In this document: positions 29,650 through 38,914 of the stretch, piece by piece
Numbering within the stretch: the stretch's first letter is position 1
How the letters are laid out: the number at the start of each line of letters is the position of its first letter
Origin: Chondrus crispus
Taxonomy: Eukaryota > Rhodophyta > Florideophyceae > Gigartinales > Gigartinaceae
NCBI RefSeq assembly: GCF_000350225.1
Contig: NW_005179026.1
Coordinates: 62,001-126,000 of the forward strand
Length of the DNA stretch: 64,000 nucleotides
Reading direction: 5' to 3'
Made by a program: the position numbers and the translations under genes
Notes under the pieces: model-generated
Told to the model about the DNA's origin: nothing
Seen by the model: the letters and a program-made list of their open reading frames with translations, nothing else
The model's database searches: none

Positions 29650-32600
29650 AGGCGTCGACGATCCTCCCCGTGCCAAGCCTCAAGAAACAAGGCACCCCGT
29701 CGACCGCTTCGGTACGCGCGCCATCGCAGAGCCGAACGGACGAAGCGGCAATTTGCTTCTTCAAGAAGCAAAATTATAAGGTCACCGCAACGGTCGGACG
29801 ACGACGCGCGATGATGCGCGCCATCACGCCGGTTCTAGATTCGGGCGCCGGCCCGAATCTAATCCACCTACGCTGTGTGGCAGAACCGTGGCGCGCTGCC
29901 ATCCAGTCCGCGCGGAGCCCGCCGCTCATCGACGCTTCGAATAGGTCGATGAAGGCCCTCGGCGAGCTCAAACTGTACGTCCGGATTGGTGAGTTCGTCG
30001 CGCGCGTGCCGTTCTTGGTCGTCACCAACCTCGCGGTGGACTGTATCCTCGGGACCACGTTCCTGGATCGCCACGTGAAGGCGATCCTGCCACCGCAGAG
30101 GAAGGTGCTGTTCCATCATGCGCCGTCCGTAGCGCTGACGGGAGTCACGCCCTCGAGGCACGACCGCAAGATGGCCTCGAGGGGACCGTCGCAGCAGCTC
30201 CCGCAGGAGGAAAATTCGGCCGACCGGAAGCGCGCGCAGTTCCCGACGAACGTACCGTCACGGAAAATTCGCGTGGTCAAGGGGGTCACGATACCCCCGA
30301 TGACCCAAGCGATGGTACGCGTCGCAACACCGGTTGGGGGGCTTTGCTTCCTGCAAAACCACCCCAAAACGGCGCATAAGAATTTATGCCTGATGGCCCA
30401 GGGGGTCATGGACCTCTTCCCGGGCGAGCCGTTTACGGTGCTTGTTAGCAACTTCGGAAGCCGTGCGGCCCACGTCCCCAAGCATACCGTTGTTGGCCTC
30501 GCGTTGCCATCCCCCACACACATCCTGACACTTGGCGTGCCGGTCCCCGGAGAGGCCGACGCTAAGGAAGGGGGAGGGAACAAAAATAATTCCTCGACCG
30601 CTACGGAGGAACAGGCGCGACGCGAACAACCAGTTACGGACGAAGGCAGGATTAATTCCTCACCCGCGGGGGAATGTGCGCGACGAGAAGAACCGGAAAC
30701 GGACGAAGCCCGCAGTGGCAATCCCGCTAACGCGGATGAGCGGACCGATACGGACGCGGAGAAGACCCGCTCGTGGGAAGAAGACGTCCATATTGGTGCA
30801 GAAGACAGTACCGTCCGGTCGGAAATTATGGACATGCTGTCCGAGTTCAAGGACATGTGGTCCGGCCACTTGGGTAAGATCGATGCTACGAAGCATCGCA
30901 TCGAGCTGAAGCCCGGTGCGAAGCCGATCTACCAAGCACCCTACCGAGCCGGACCCATCGCGCGCGAGAAGGAGAAGAAGGAAATCGACCGCATGCTGCA
31001 CGCGGGAGTCATCGAACCGACATCGGCCGAGTGGGCGAGCCCCGTGGTCTTCGTCCCTAAAAAGGACGGGACCATGCGGTTCTGCGTGGACTATCGCAAG
31101 CTAAACGCCGTTACGGTTCGCGACTCCTACCCACTACCGCGCATGGACGAATGTATCGACTCGCTCGGCGATGCCACTGTCTTTACCACGCTAGACTGTA
31201 ATAGCGGGTATTGGCAGGTGGAGATCGCCGAGGAGGACCGCGATAAAACGACGTTCGCGTCGCATTCGGGCCTCTACCGTTTTCTACGCATGCCGTTCGG
31301 TCTCAAAAACGCGCCCGCGACATTTCAACGAGCGGTCGACATCATCCTGTCCCGCGTGAAATGGGAGACCGCGTTGGTCTACCTCGATGACGTCATTGTC
31401 TACTCGCGAACCGTTACGGAACATATGGCACACGTGCGCGAGGTACTACGGCTTCTACATACCGCGGGCGTGTCGCTAAAATTGGCGAAGTGCGCGTTTT
31501 TCGACACCTCCGTAACCTATCTCGGGCACGTCATTCGTCCGGGACGGTTGGAGGTGGAGCGACGCAACGTCATCGCGATCGAGCGCGCGCGCGCGCCTAC
31601 GAACCAAACGGAACTGCGATCCTTTCTCGGGATGTGCAACGTGTACCGGCGGTTTGTGCAAGGATTCGCGAAGATCGCCGCGCCGCTGAATAAGAAGACC
31701 GGCAAGAATCAGCCCTACGAGTTCGAGATCTTAACCGATGCGGAATACGCGGCGTTTGAGGAATTGAAGCGGCGCCTCGTGTCGCCGCCAATCCTCGCGC
31801 TACCCCGCTACGGGCGGAAATATACGCTGGACACCGACGCGTGCGGACACCAAGTGGGTTGCGCCCTTCTACAGGAGCAACCCGATGGAGGTACTCGACC
31901 GATCGGATATTGGAGTCGTGCGTTGACCGACGCGGAGCGCAACTATACGACTACCGAAAAGGAATGCTTGGCCGTAGTGTGGAGCATCCTCACCCTACGG
32001 CCGTACCTATACGGAAGCGCGTTCAACCTTCGCACGGATCACGAGGCCCTACGCTGGGTCTTCAATTTAGCGGACAGTTCCGGTCGGCTCGCTCGCTGGC
32101 GCCTGCGCTTGGCGGAGTACGACTACGAGGTACAGTACCGCCCAGGCGTCAAGCACCAACTCGCGGACGGCGTATCGCGCTTACGTACCGATGGAGGAGA
32201 CACCGAACCGGTCGATGATGAGGTCCCGTGCTTCGCGGTCCAGTACGAAGAGGGCAGCGAGGCCCTCCTGGACAATGTGCACTGGGACCCGCCGCAAGAC
32301 CGCCCGGACGGTTGTTACACGCTCGCAATAACTCCCGAGGAACGCGACGCTGCGTCCATCTCGGTTGAGGAATTTTTACGCGAACAAGCTGAGGACGCCT
32401 TCTGTCGCTTCGCCGCGGAAACCGTCGGGACGCCGAACTCGAAGTTCGACATCGACCGCTACGGATTTCTCGTGAGGACGTCCCCGCTGGACGGGACCCT
32501 GCAGCGCGTGGTACCGACTCGGTTGCGCCCCCGGGTACTGTACCTGGCACACCATCCGAGGTTGCCAGGTCACCCGGGAGCGACGCGTATGTACTACACC

Positions 32601-33881
32601 CTTCGCAGGGAGTACTACTGGCCACACATGGCCAGCGACGCGTTTTCGACCGTACGGAATTGCACCTCGTGTGCTGCGACCCGCGGGACGCTTGTCAAGA
32701 ACCAAAAGGATCTCAAGCTGTTCCCAGCGGCGGGCCCCTTGGAGTTTGTCGCGATGGACCTCCTGGGGCCCCTACCCAAGACCGCGCACGGAAACCAACA
32801 CGTGTTGGTAATTACCGACCGGTTCTCCAAGCTAACGCGCAGTATCCCGCTCCGGACCACAACCGCTTCGGTCGTCGCAAACGCGTTTTTAGACAACTGG
32901 GTCTACGTTTACGGAGCGCCGCGCTACGTACTAACCGACAATGGCCCCCAGTTCGCTGCGAAATTCTTCGACGCGGTATGCGCCCTCCTGGGGGTGCGGC
33001 ATTATCTCACGACAGCCTACCACCCCCAGTCGAATGGGCAGACCGAACGGTTCAATCGCACGCTGGTGCAACGCCTCCGGCACTACGTGGAGGAGCACCA
33101 GCGCGATTGGGACGACTACGTGCAACCGCTGACCTTCGCGTACAATACGCAGGTCCACCGGTCGACGGAGACGACTCCGTTCGACCTGGTGTTAACGCGG
33201 CCACCGTCCGGTTTGATTCTCCCCGGTACTGTGCCGCAGGACGCGGGGACCCATCGAGAGGACCCGCGGACCCCGGTGCAGTACAAGCGCGCCACGCTGC
33301 GCAAGCTTCGCGACGCTCTCGACCGCGCTCGGACGAAATTATCCGCATCGCAAAAGCGATACAAGGACGATTTTGACAAGAAGGTCCGCTTCCGTCCGGT
33401 CGTTGTGGCGGGCGATTTTGTCTACGTTGATCGCCCGCCCCGCCCGTTGACAAGCGTCGAGCGACGCACGCGTGCGCAAGGTACGACCGGAACGGACGAG
33501 CTCTCTGTCAAACTTCTACCAAAGACAGAGGGTCCGTTTCGCGTGCGCTCCGCTACGGACACCACGGTCCTCATCGAGCAGGACGGTGTGGAGAACCGCG
33601 TGAGCATCGACCGCGTCACAAAAATGCCACGCGGGCCGGGGGACACTGTCGCCTCGGCCATTCCATCCGCATCGGACGCGCAAACTACAACGCCCCGCGC
33701 GGAATACGTCGTTGACCGCATCGTCGGACACCGTATGACCCGCGGCGGCACCGAGTACAAGGTTCGCTGGTACGGGTACGCCGCCTCCGACGATACCTAC
33801 GAGCCCTCCGAGGGGCTCCCGCAACCTTTCATCGACCGATATTGGCGTACGCGCCAAGGACGGACAAGCGCGCTCGCGTAG
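29502..33881 (+). CDS. pol: gypsy-2 pol polyprotein (PR-RT-RH-IN-chromodomain)
   Basis: 1459 open codons in the -1 frame relative to gag. Contains DSGAGPNLI (retropepsin), FVPKKDGTMRFCVDYRKLN and YLDDVIVYS (RT), LDTDACGHQVG (RNase H), HHPRLPGHPG with CTSC and DNGPQF, PQSNGQTERFN (integrase), then EYVVDRIVGH and YKVRWYGY (chromodomain). The linker between protease and RT has two copies of the ARRE-type repeat against four in gypsy-1, which explains most of the 44-residue difference. Chromodomains of such integrases are known to steer insertion by binding histone H3 methyl marks. Confidence 0.94.
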   Translation: MAKFACAGSHGHQRGRAARGRPIGRTRATADGRGARGPWVDGGSRGGRVEASTILPVPSLKKQGTPSTASVRAPSQSRTDEAAICFFKKQNYKVTATVGRRRAMMRAITPVLDSGAGPNLIHLRCVAEPWRAAIQSARSPPLIDASNRSMKALGELKLYVRIGEFVARVPFLVVTNLAVDCILGTTFLDRHVKAILPPQRKVLFHHAPSVALTGVTPSRHDRKMASRGPSQQLPQEENSADRKRAQFPTNVPSRKIRVVKGVTIPPMTQAMVRVATPVGGLCFLQNHPKTAHKNLCLMAQGVMDLFPGEPFTVLVSNFGSRAAHVPKHTVVGLALPSPTHILTLGVPVPGEADAKEGGGNKNNSSTATEEQARREQPVTDEGRINSSPAGECARREEPETDEARSGNPANADERTDTDAEKTRSWEEDVHIGAEDSTVRSEIMDMLSEFKDMWSGHLGKIDATKHRIELKPGAKPIYQAPYRAGPIAREKEKKEIDRMLHAGVIEPTSAEWASPVVFVPKKDGTMRFCVDYRKLNAVTVRDSYPLPRMDECIDSLGDATVFTTLDCNSGYWQVEIAEEDRDKTTFASHSGLYRFLRMPFGLKNAPATFQRAVDIILSRVKWETALVYLDDVIVYSRTVTEHMAHVREVLRLLHTAGVSLKLAKCAFFDTSVTYLGHVIRPGRLEVERRNVIAIERARAPTNQTELRSFLGMCNVYRRFVQGFAKIAAPLNKKTGKNQPYEFEILTDAEYAAFEELKRRLVSPPILALPRYGRKYTLDTDACGHQVGCALLQEQPDGGTRPIGYWSRALTDAERNYTTTEKECLAVVWSILTLRPYLYGSAFNLRTDHEALRWVFNLADSSGRLARWRLRLAEYDYEVQYRPGVKHQLADGVSRLRTDGGDTEPVDDEVPCFAVQYEEGSEALLDNVHWDPPQDRPDGCYTLAITPEERDAASISVEEFLREQAEDAFCRFAAETVGTPNSKFDIDRYGFLVRTSPLDGTLQRVVPTRLRPRVLYLAHHPRLPGHPGATRMYYTLRREYYWPHMASDAFSTVRNCTSCAATRGTLVKNQKDLKLFPAAGPLEFVAMDLLGPLPKTAHGNQHVLVITDRFSKLTRSIPLRTTTASVVANAFLDNWVYVYGAPRYVLTDNGPQFAAKFFDAVCALLGVRHYLTTAYHPQSNGQTERFNRTLVQRLRHYVEEHQRDWDDYVQPLTFAYNTQVHRSTETTPFDLVLTRPPSGLILPGTVPQDAGTHREDPRTPVQYKRATLRKLRDALDRARTKLSASQKRYKDDFDKKVRFRPVVVAGDFVYVDRPPRPLTSVERRTRAQGTTGTDELSVKLLPKTEGPFRVRSATDTTVLIEQDGVENRVSIDRVTKMPRGPGDTVASAIPSASDAQTTTPRAEYVVDRIVGHRMTRGGTEYKVRWYGYAASDDTYEPSEGLPQPFIDRYWRTRQGRTSALA

Positions 33882-34057
33882 CGCTTCTTCCAGCCTCGCA
33901 TGGCCGAACCGCCAGGACGACCTCGCTCGCGCGCGTCGTGCACTACCGCCCGCACGTGCCAAAAGGAGAAGGCAAGGAACACCGCTAGTCGGCTCTGTTT
34001 ACTGTGGGCGAAGCCCCTAATGGGCTACGCGAAAGGGGGCGACCAACGGGTCGGGGC

Positions 34058-35149
34058 TCAAGAACGACGCGTGCGCTTAGCCGGCGGAGCCGCCGCGGCA
34101 TCTTCGGGCGCGGGGCGCGAGGCCCCGACCGTAGCGGCAGGCATCGGCGGCGCCGCGAGACGTTGGCTGACGACCGCGAGGATGTCCTGCACGCCGCGGA
34201 GCTTCTCGTGATGCTCGACGCGCTCACGCTCCGCCGCGGTGGAGGCCTCTCGGAGCGCCGCGACGGTCGTCTCCAGCTGCTTGGCTTGGTGCATCCACTC
34301 GCGCGCCTGCAGCAGCGCCTGCTCAACCGACGAAGGAACTGTTGCCCCCTCGAAGGAGCAAGCGTACTGCAGGGCAGTGAACGCGGCCTCCTCACGGAGG
34401 CGCTCCGGGGAAGACCGGCCGAACGGTTGTGGAACTGGAGGAGGCGGCATCGGAACGGGACGATGATCGCCTTCGGTACCGGTCACCACGCTGATGTGTG
34501 GGGGGCTTGAGTTGGGGGCCGAAATTCCCACGACACCGGGGGGTTCTCTTAACCCCTTCGGCGAGTCGCTCTGGATCGAGGCCACGCGAGCGGACCCGCC
34601 GCGGGCCGGTACCGCGGTCTCGACGACGCTCCTCACCGCACCGGTTCCCGCATCGCGCGGCGGCGCGATATCGGCATCGGCAAGCAAGCCGCCCGTGTCA
34701 CCCGCGTCGACCGTGTCGACTGCGCCGTCCACGTCGACCGCGACGGTCGCGTCCGCTGGACCGGGGGCCGCGCTGCCACCATCGGCACCGGTCTCTGCCT
34801 GGGCTCCGGCGGGCATCGGTAGGGTACACCGCTGGTTCCAGCTGAACCACGCGAAGTCCGGCCGGCCGCTCCAATCCATACCCTCGGTGAAGGCCAACAG
34901 CTGTGTCGCGTACGCCGCGTCAAACGCCGTACCCTCGAGGATCTCCGCGATACCGACCGAGCGGATTAAATCGATGAGCCCCGCCGAGAGGCGGAAGAGC
35001 AGGCCGCTCTCACCGAACGGTTCCTCGCGCCGCGCGATCAGCCGCGGGTCGGGACACTTCGTGAAGAACGGCAGTCCCTCGCGAGCGGCGTGCAAGAAGC
35101 ACAGGAAGGCCAAGACCGCCCATTCGGAAAGCATGATCGCGTGCACCAA
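34058..35149 (-). CDS. Antisense ORF 2 behind gypsy-2 pol, unknown protein
   Basis: 363 codons, antisense to the element. It opens with a hydrophobic stretch (SEWAVLAFLCFLHAAREGL) and FTKCPDPRLIARREEPFGES, then a Pro/Ala-rich low-complexity middle, a predicted coiled coil (EQALLQAREWMHQAKQLETT, RERVEHHEKLRGVQDILAVV) and a basic end (PPAKRTRRS) that could be a nuclear signal. Tail-to-tail with pol, 176 bp between stops. No family recognised. Antisense extra ORFs between pol and 3' LTR are known from plant Tat/Retand-type gypsy elements, but those proteins are not obviously related. Confidence 0.5.
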   Translation of the reverse strand: MVHAIMLSEWAVLAFLCFLHAAREGLPFFTKCPDPRLIARREEPFGESGLLFRLSAGLIDLIRSVGIAEILEGTAFDAAYATQLLAFTEGMDWSGRPDFAWFSWNQRCTLPMPAGAQAETGADGGSAAPGPADATVAVDVDGAVDTVDAGDTGGLLADADIAPPRDAGTGAVRSVVETAVPARGGSARVASIQSDSPKGLREPPGVVGISAPNSSPPHISVVTGTEGDHRPVPMPPPPVPQPFGRSSPERLREEAAFTALQYACSFEGATVPSSVEQALLQAREWMHQAKQLETTVAALREASTAAERERVEHHEKLRGVQDILAVVSQRLAAPPMPAATVGASRPAPEDAAAAPPAKRTRRS

Positions 35150-35158
35150 GACGCGCGT

Positions 35159-36550
35159 TCACTTCGTTTCCGCGGATTCCGATCGGCCGAGCGGCAACCA
35201 ATGCGCCGCCACGTACGCCATGACGCTCGGCGTCGGTACGCACAGGTACTCCGGCGCCTCGAACGTCAACCAGTTCGGCGGGAGCGCGGGGTACAGGCCA
35301 CGCCGCGCGGCGCTGGGCACCGAGAAAAACTCGGTGCTGTGCCACATGTGGAAGAAATCGTCCACCCAGCGCCAGCGCAGCCGACTCTCGCGCGCTGCGT
35401 CCTCACCCCACCGCGCTCGGTTCGCAACGCTGTACCAGCTGTCGAAAGGCCGCGGAAAGGCCACCAAGCGGACGTCGGGCGCGAGGCCCTCGTAGCGACG
35501 ATACCGACCGAAGAGGTTCAGCAGCGAGATGTGGTACTTTTCCTCGCCCTCGCAGCGGACGTAGAGCAAGTCACTGCCCGCCGCGGCCGGCGTCCGACAC
35601 GGGGCGTGACGCCACCGCGCCTTCCACGCGCCGGCGCGGTTCTCTTGCGCCACGGCACCGCGTCCGGACGGAGTCTTGATCGCGCGCACCATCGGAATGG
35701 CCGCGAACCTCGCCGCGTCCAGCAAGTTCCGCTGAACGTACTCCTCGACCGTAAGCGGAGGCTTGCGACCCGCAGCGCGTCGGCGTGCGCGCCGGCGGCG
35801 GTGGTCCATCGAGGACCCGGGCCACAGCGACCGTACGGAACCAACGCCGCTGCGCAGCCAGCCCGGGGTATTCGGGGCGGTGAATACCCTCCCCAGCGAC
35901 GTTGTCGCTCCCCGTCCGGTCGGCGCAAGCGCTACGCTACTCGACGGCGCCGGCGCCGCGTACGGCGCCTCGGAAGCGGCCCTTGTGAGCGCCGTACCCG
36001 CAGCGGGCAGCGGCGACATGGGAGGCGGCGGCAGCTCCACGGGGAGCTCCGGGTCCGCCTCGACCATTCTTGGAGCCACGCCCACGAGGGGCAGCGGCGG
36101 GGACTGTGTTGCTTGGGCGCCTGGCGGTGGCGGAGCGACCGGTACGGGCGAATCAATTGGCGCTTGCGCGGGCCCCGCCCTTCCAGGGGGCGGGTGCAGG
36201 CCGTCGCGAAGGCGTCGCCGCGGTTGGAAGGTGGGACCGACCGGCGTCGCTGCCGGAGCCCGAGGCGGGCTCAACGGCTGCCTGTACGCGCGCACAGCCG
36301 GCGTGTCGCGAGGACCGTCCATCGGTTGGTTGAAGAGCTGCTGTAGGGGAATGTCGTCGTCGCTGTCGGAGGAGGTTTCGGAGTTCGCAGGGGAGTGCTG
36401 GGGAAGAGTTGGGGGGTCAGTGTGGATCGCGTGGGGAGAATCGGAAGACGCGCTCTCCGAATCGGTCGAACTCGCGGCGTTATATACCGCCAGCTCGCTG
36501 ACGAGCCAGGGGGCATGATCGTCCACACGGAGGGGCTTCTGTTCCCGCAT
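35159..36550 (-). CDS. Antisense ORF 1 behind gypsy-2 pol, unknown protein
   Basis: Start taken at the first internal ATG (MREQKPLRVDDHAPWL); the open frame continues upstream into the 3' LTR to 36766. About 463 codons: acidic Ser/Asp-rich N-terminus (SSDSDDDIPLQQLFN), long Pro/Ala-rich linker, basic patch HRRRRARRRAAGRK, then a compact C-terminal part (PLTVEEYVQRNLLDAARF, WRWVDDFFHMWHSTEFF, PNWLTFEAPEYLC) that looks folded. Unknown function. It directly precedes antisense ORF 2 and is shortened in gypsy-1. Confidence 0.5.
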   Translation of the reverse strand: MREQKPLRVDDHAPWLVSELAVYNAASSTDSESASSDSPHAIHTDPPTLPQHSPANSETSSDSDDDIPLQQLFNQPMDGPRDTPAVRAYRQPLSPPRAPAATPVGPTFQPRRRLRDGLHPPPGRAGPAQAPIDSPVPVAPPPPGAQATQSPPLPLVGVAPRMVEADPELPVELPPPPMSPLPAAGTALTRAASEAPYAAPAPSSSVALAPTGRGATTSLGRVFTAPNTPGWLRSGVGSVRSLWPGSSMDHRRRRARRRAAGRKPPLTVEEYVQRNLLDAARFAAIPMVRAIKTPSGRGAVAQENRAGAWKARWRHAPCRTPAAAGSDLLYVRCEGEEKYHISLLNLFGRYRRYEGLAPDVRLVAFPRPFDSWYSVANRARWGEDAARESRLRWRWVDDFFHMWHSTEFFSVPSAARRGLYPALPPNWLTFEAPEYLCVPTPSVMAYVAAHWLPLGRSESAETK

Positions 36551-36641
36551 CGTGCGCGATAGAAGGAAACGTCCGGAACGGACCCGCGCGCTCGAGTAGA
36601 GGGTCGCTACGGGGACGTAGCGAAAGCTAAGGGGGGAGGTC

Positions 36642-37311
36642 TGTAGTATAATGACCGGAGCGAGCGCGCGGAGGTCATCGGACGGCCGTATACGGTATAC
36701 ACGTGGGCGGCTGTGCCCACGTGTAGCGAGCGCGCGCGCATGCCGAGCGGTCGTAATCTGGCGCACGTGTACAGTAGTGCACGTGTCGTCCGAGCGGTAG
36801 TCTACGCGTGTTACGTGTGCGCGTTAGCACACGTGTCGTCCGTGCGGTAGTCTGTAAGCAACACGCGTGTACAGTAGTGCACACGTGTAGTAGCAGCGTC
36901 CGTGCGGTAGTAGCAATTATGGCGCTAGTTTTTTAATTGTGTACAGTACCCGGCACGCACTAGGCGGCAGGTGCTGTACTACTGTACTGGGACAGGTGTC
37001 CGAGGCGTCCCTCTGGGGGGTTAAGACCTGGCACCCGTCCCCACCAGTAAACGGGGGCAAGCTCGCCCCCGTCCCTTTCGCGCCTATATACGTCCGTTTC
37101 GGTTGTCTATCGCGCGCGCTGGCTTCTAACCCGTTACCGGTCGCTCCCGTTCACGCACCACGGGGCGACTGCGCGTAACCGGCCAGTGAGCCACTCCCTT
37201 TTCGCGAGCTCGTCCGATCGGTTCAATTAGCGCGTCGCGTCCACGCCGCGTGCTCCCTCGCTCAAGCCTCCGCCTCTCACCCAACCCAGGGCGGAGAGGT
37301 TTTATCCCACA
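36642..37311 (+). repeat. gypsy-2 3' LTR
   Basis: 670 bp; every line I compared is identical to the 5' LTR. TATATA at 37095-37100. Followed by the CAGGG duplication at 37312-37316. Confidence 0.95.
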
Positions 37312-37316
37312 CAGGG

Positions 37317-38090
37317 TTACTCCATTGGTGTTCCTTTTTTGCTGATCTGTACTTTCCTCTGCCGCGATTGCGGCCTCGGTTGCGGCTTCCATATGCGGGG
37401 GTGGGAGGTGTGGTTGCTGGCTGTTGCATGCCATATGATGCGTATTTGTTTTGTGACGTGCGCTCCATGGTGCGGGCGTGTACTGACTGAAGTCGTTGTA
37501 CTAGCCCTTGAATTGTGTCTGGGACAGTGCCATTTTCAATCCACGTATCTTGGAGGCGCTTGTACGTTTTGTGTGCTTATAGTCCTTGGATGATGAACTG
37601 AACTGTGACTGCCTCTCCTGATTGACTGTTTCGATAGTTGGCGATTCGCATGCGTGTTCGAATGGCTCTGTGGCGGGCGATGTAGTCATCCGGCGTTGTG
37701 TTGTGGGTGAGCTTGGTATTTTCTGCTTCTTGTTTGAGCAGCAGGTGCGCCGTTGTTGTGCTATCTGTAAAGTGCTCTGTGATCTTCTGTGCCATGTGGA
37801 GGGGTGAGGTGTCAAGTGTAAGATCGGCAGTGGCAGCAAAGGTTGGCGGGAGTGAGTTGTTGATCGCCAGACGAAGGATTGCACTGTTGCGTTTGTACGG
37901 TGCATACAGCGGGCTTGTCTCATCTGGAGTGGTGTATGTTGGATCGAGTACATTTTCCATTCCTTGGATGGTGGCCATGTCATTCAGCGCTTGTCTCCAT
38001 GAGGGTAAATTATCTCCAGTGGGGCGGAGGGGCGGCAATCGGGCTTGGGTCCGGTGATCAGTCGAGTTGGTTCCTCCTTCGTTGGCCATG
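37317..38090 (-). pseudogene. copia-2 gag
   Basis: Starts MANEGGTNSTDHRTQARLPP and shows the copia capsid pattern (PSWRQALNDMATIQGMENVL, LHMAQKITEHFTDS, LLLKQEAENTKLTHNTTPDD, QFIIQGL), then a Gly/Arg-rich end (YGSRNRGRNRGRGKYRS). Interrupted at its end by gypsy-2 and broken elsewhere; part of a fossil. Confidence 0.75.
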
Positions 38091-38345
38091 GCAATGGCTG
38101 TTGGTGTAGTGGTATCAACGCGTGGTTGCGTGTGGTTTCTGCTCTCTACACGGGGTGGACACGCGTTATGCGGGCTCTCAACACTGGCTCGTGGAGGCTC
38201 TTTTGTTGAACCAGGGACGTATTCTAGGCGGCCGGGGGTGGGTAGTGGTGCCGTGTGTCCTTGCCGGTGACGGGGTGATCTGCGAGGATGTCTTTCCGTA
38301 GTTCTGTGATCGTCTTGCAGGGGTGTTTGCGTGTGGTCCTTAACC

Positions 38346-38485
38346 TGTAGTGCAGGAACGATGGGGCAGTCTTTACTGTCTGGGCCTGCTCTCTCAACAC
38401 TAAGTCTACTGGTCTCACGCCGGCGGGTGTGAGCCTGTGCGTGTGGTACGTGTGCTATGTGTGCACGTGTCTGGGTATTGTCACA
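38346..38485 (-). repeat. copia-2 5' LTR
   Basis: 140 bp, TGTGACAATACCCAGACACG to CCTGCACTACA on the minus strand, then GGTTAAGGACC, a degenerate form of the copia-1 primer site. Bounded by TAAAT at 38486-38490. Confidence 0.85.
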
Positions 38486-38914
38486 TAAATAGGTCTGAAT
38501 TGTGCGTTTTTGTTGCAAGCGCGGGGCGAAAGGAGGAATGTTGCAAACATAAATTATATGAAATAAAAATAAAAATTTGTATTTTTGGAATGAGTCAAAA
38601 TTGAGGAGGTTTGCGCAAATCAGCACTTTTGTCACCCACACTGCCGATTCTTATCCCCTCTCCTGTGCGGGCTTGTTTCCCCCGGGGCAATAAAAAAATC
38701 GAATGTTTTGGTTAATTTCACAAAGGATTTCCTCCAGCGGCTGGTTGTCTCGCCTTTGCATGTCGATATCTCATTGAAGGATCCCGAGATAAGCTCTGAA
38801 AGTATGCTAGATCGATTCACCGGGGTCTAATTGGGTACCAGGCAGTCGCAGGTCTTCAAAGTCTAAATTTTATTCCTCTAGGGACTACAACTCCACAATA
38901 AGTCGTTGCGAGAA

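Larger units (their letters stand above)
26302..37311 (+). mobile_element. Ty3/gypsy chromovirus gypsy-2, looks whole and very young
   Basis: 11.0-kb plus-strand element between gag and protease of copia-2. LTRs 26302-26971 and 36642-37311 (670 bp each) appear identical by eye; target duplication CAGGG at 26297-26301 and 37312-37316. Contents: primer site behind the 5' LTR, gag 27100-29649, pol 29502-33881, a 2.76-kb region behind pol with two long antisense ORFs, purine tract GGGGGGAGGTC, 3' LTR. Same family as gypsy-1 (nearly identical gag and pol), but differing in repeat copy numbers, LTR sequence and the length of the antisense region. Confidence 0.95.
22686..38485 (-). mobile_element. 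Ty1/copia retrotransposon copia-2, broken, with gypsy-2 nested inside
   Basis: Fossil LTR element on the minus strand. 5' LTR 38346-38485, 3' LTR 22686-22874, target duplication TAAAT at 22681-22685 and 38486-38490. Parts in minus order: degenerate primer-binding site (GGTTAAGGACC), gag from 38090, gypsy-2 insertion, protease (DSGAYPSHI near 26080), GAG-pre-integrase and integrase (26042-24876), RT (24500-23850), RNase H (23450-22990), purine tract, 3' LTR. Related to, but not the same family as, copia-1. Pol is broken at about four or more places besides the insertion. Confidence 0.93.

Noticed and set aside
34494-36518. Plus-strand ORFs of 251-418 codons behind gypsy-2 pol, as an env-like gene
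   Set aside because: No signal peptide, membrane anchor or envelope motif; they overlap the antisense ORFs, which look more protein-like.
38346-38641. copia-2 gag starting upstream at 38641
   Set aside because: The open frame there crosses the LTR and flanking DNA; capsid similarity starts at the ATG at 38090.
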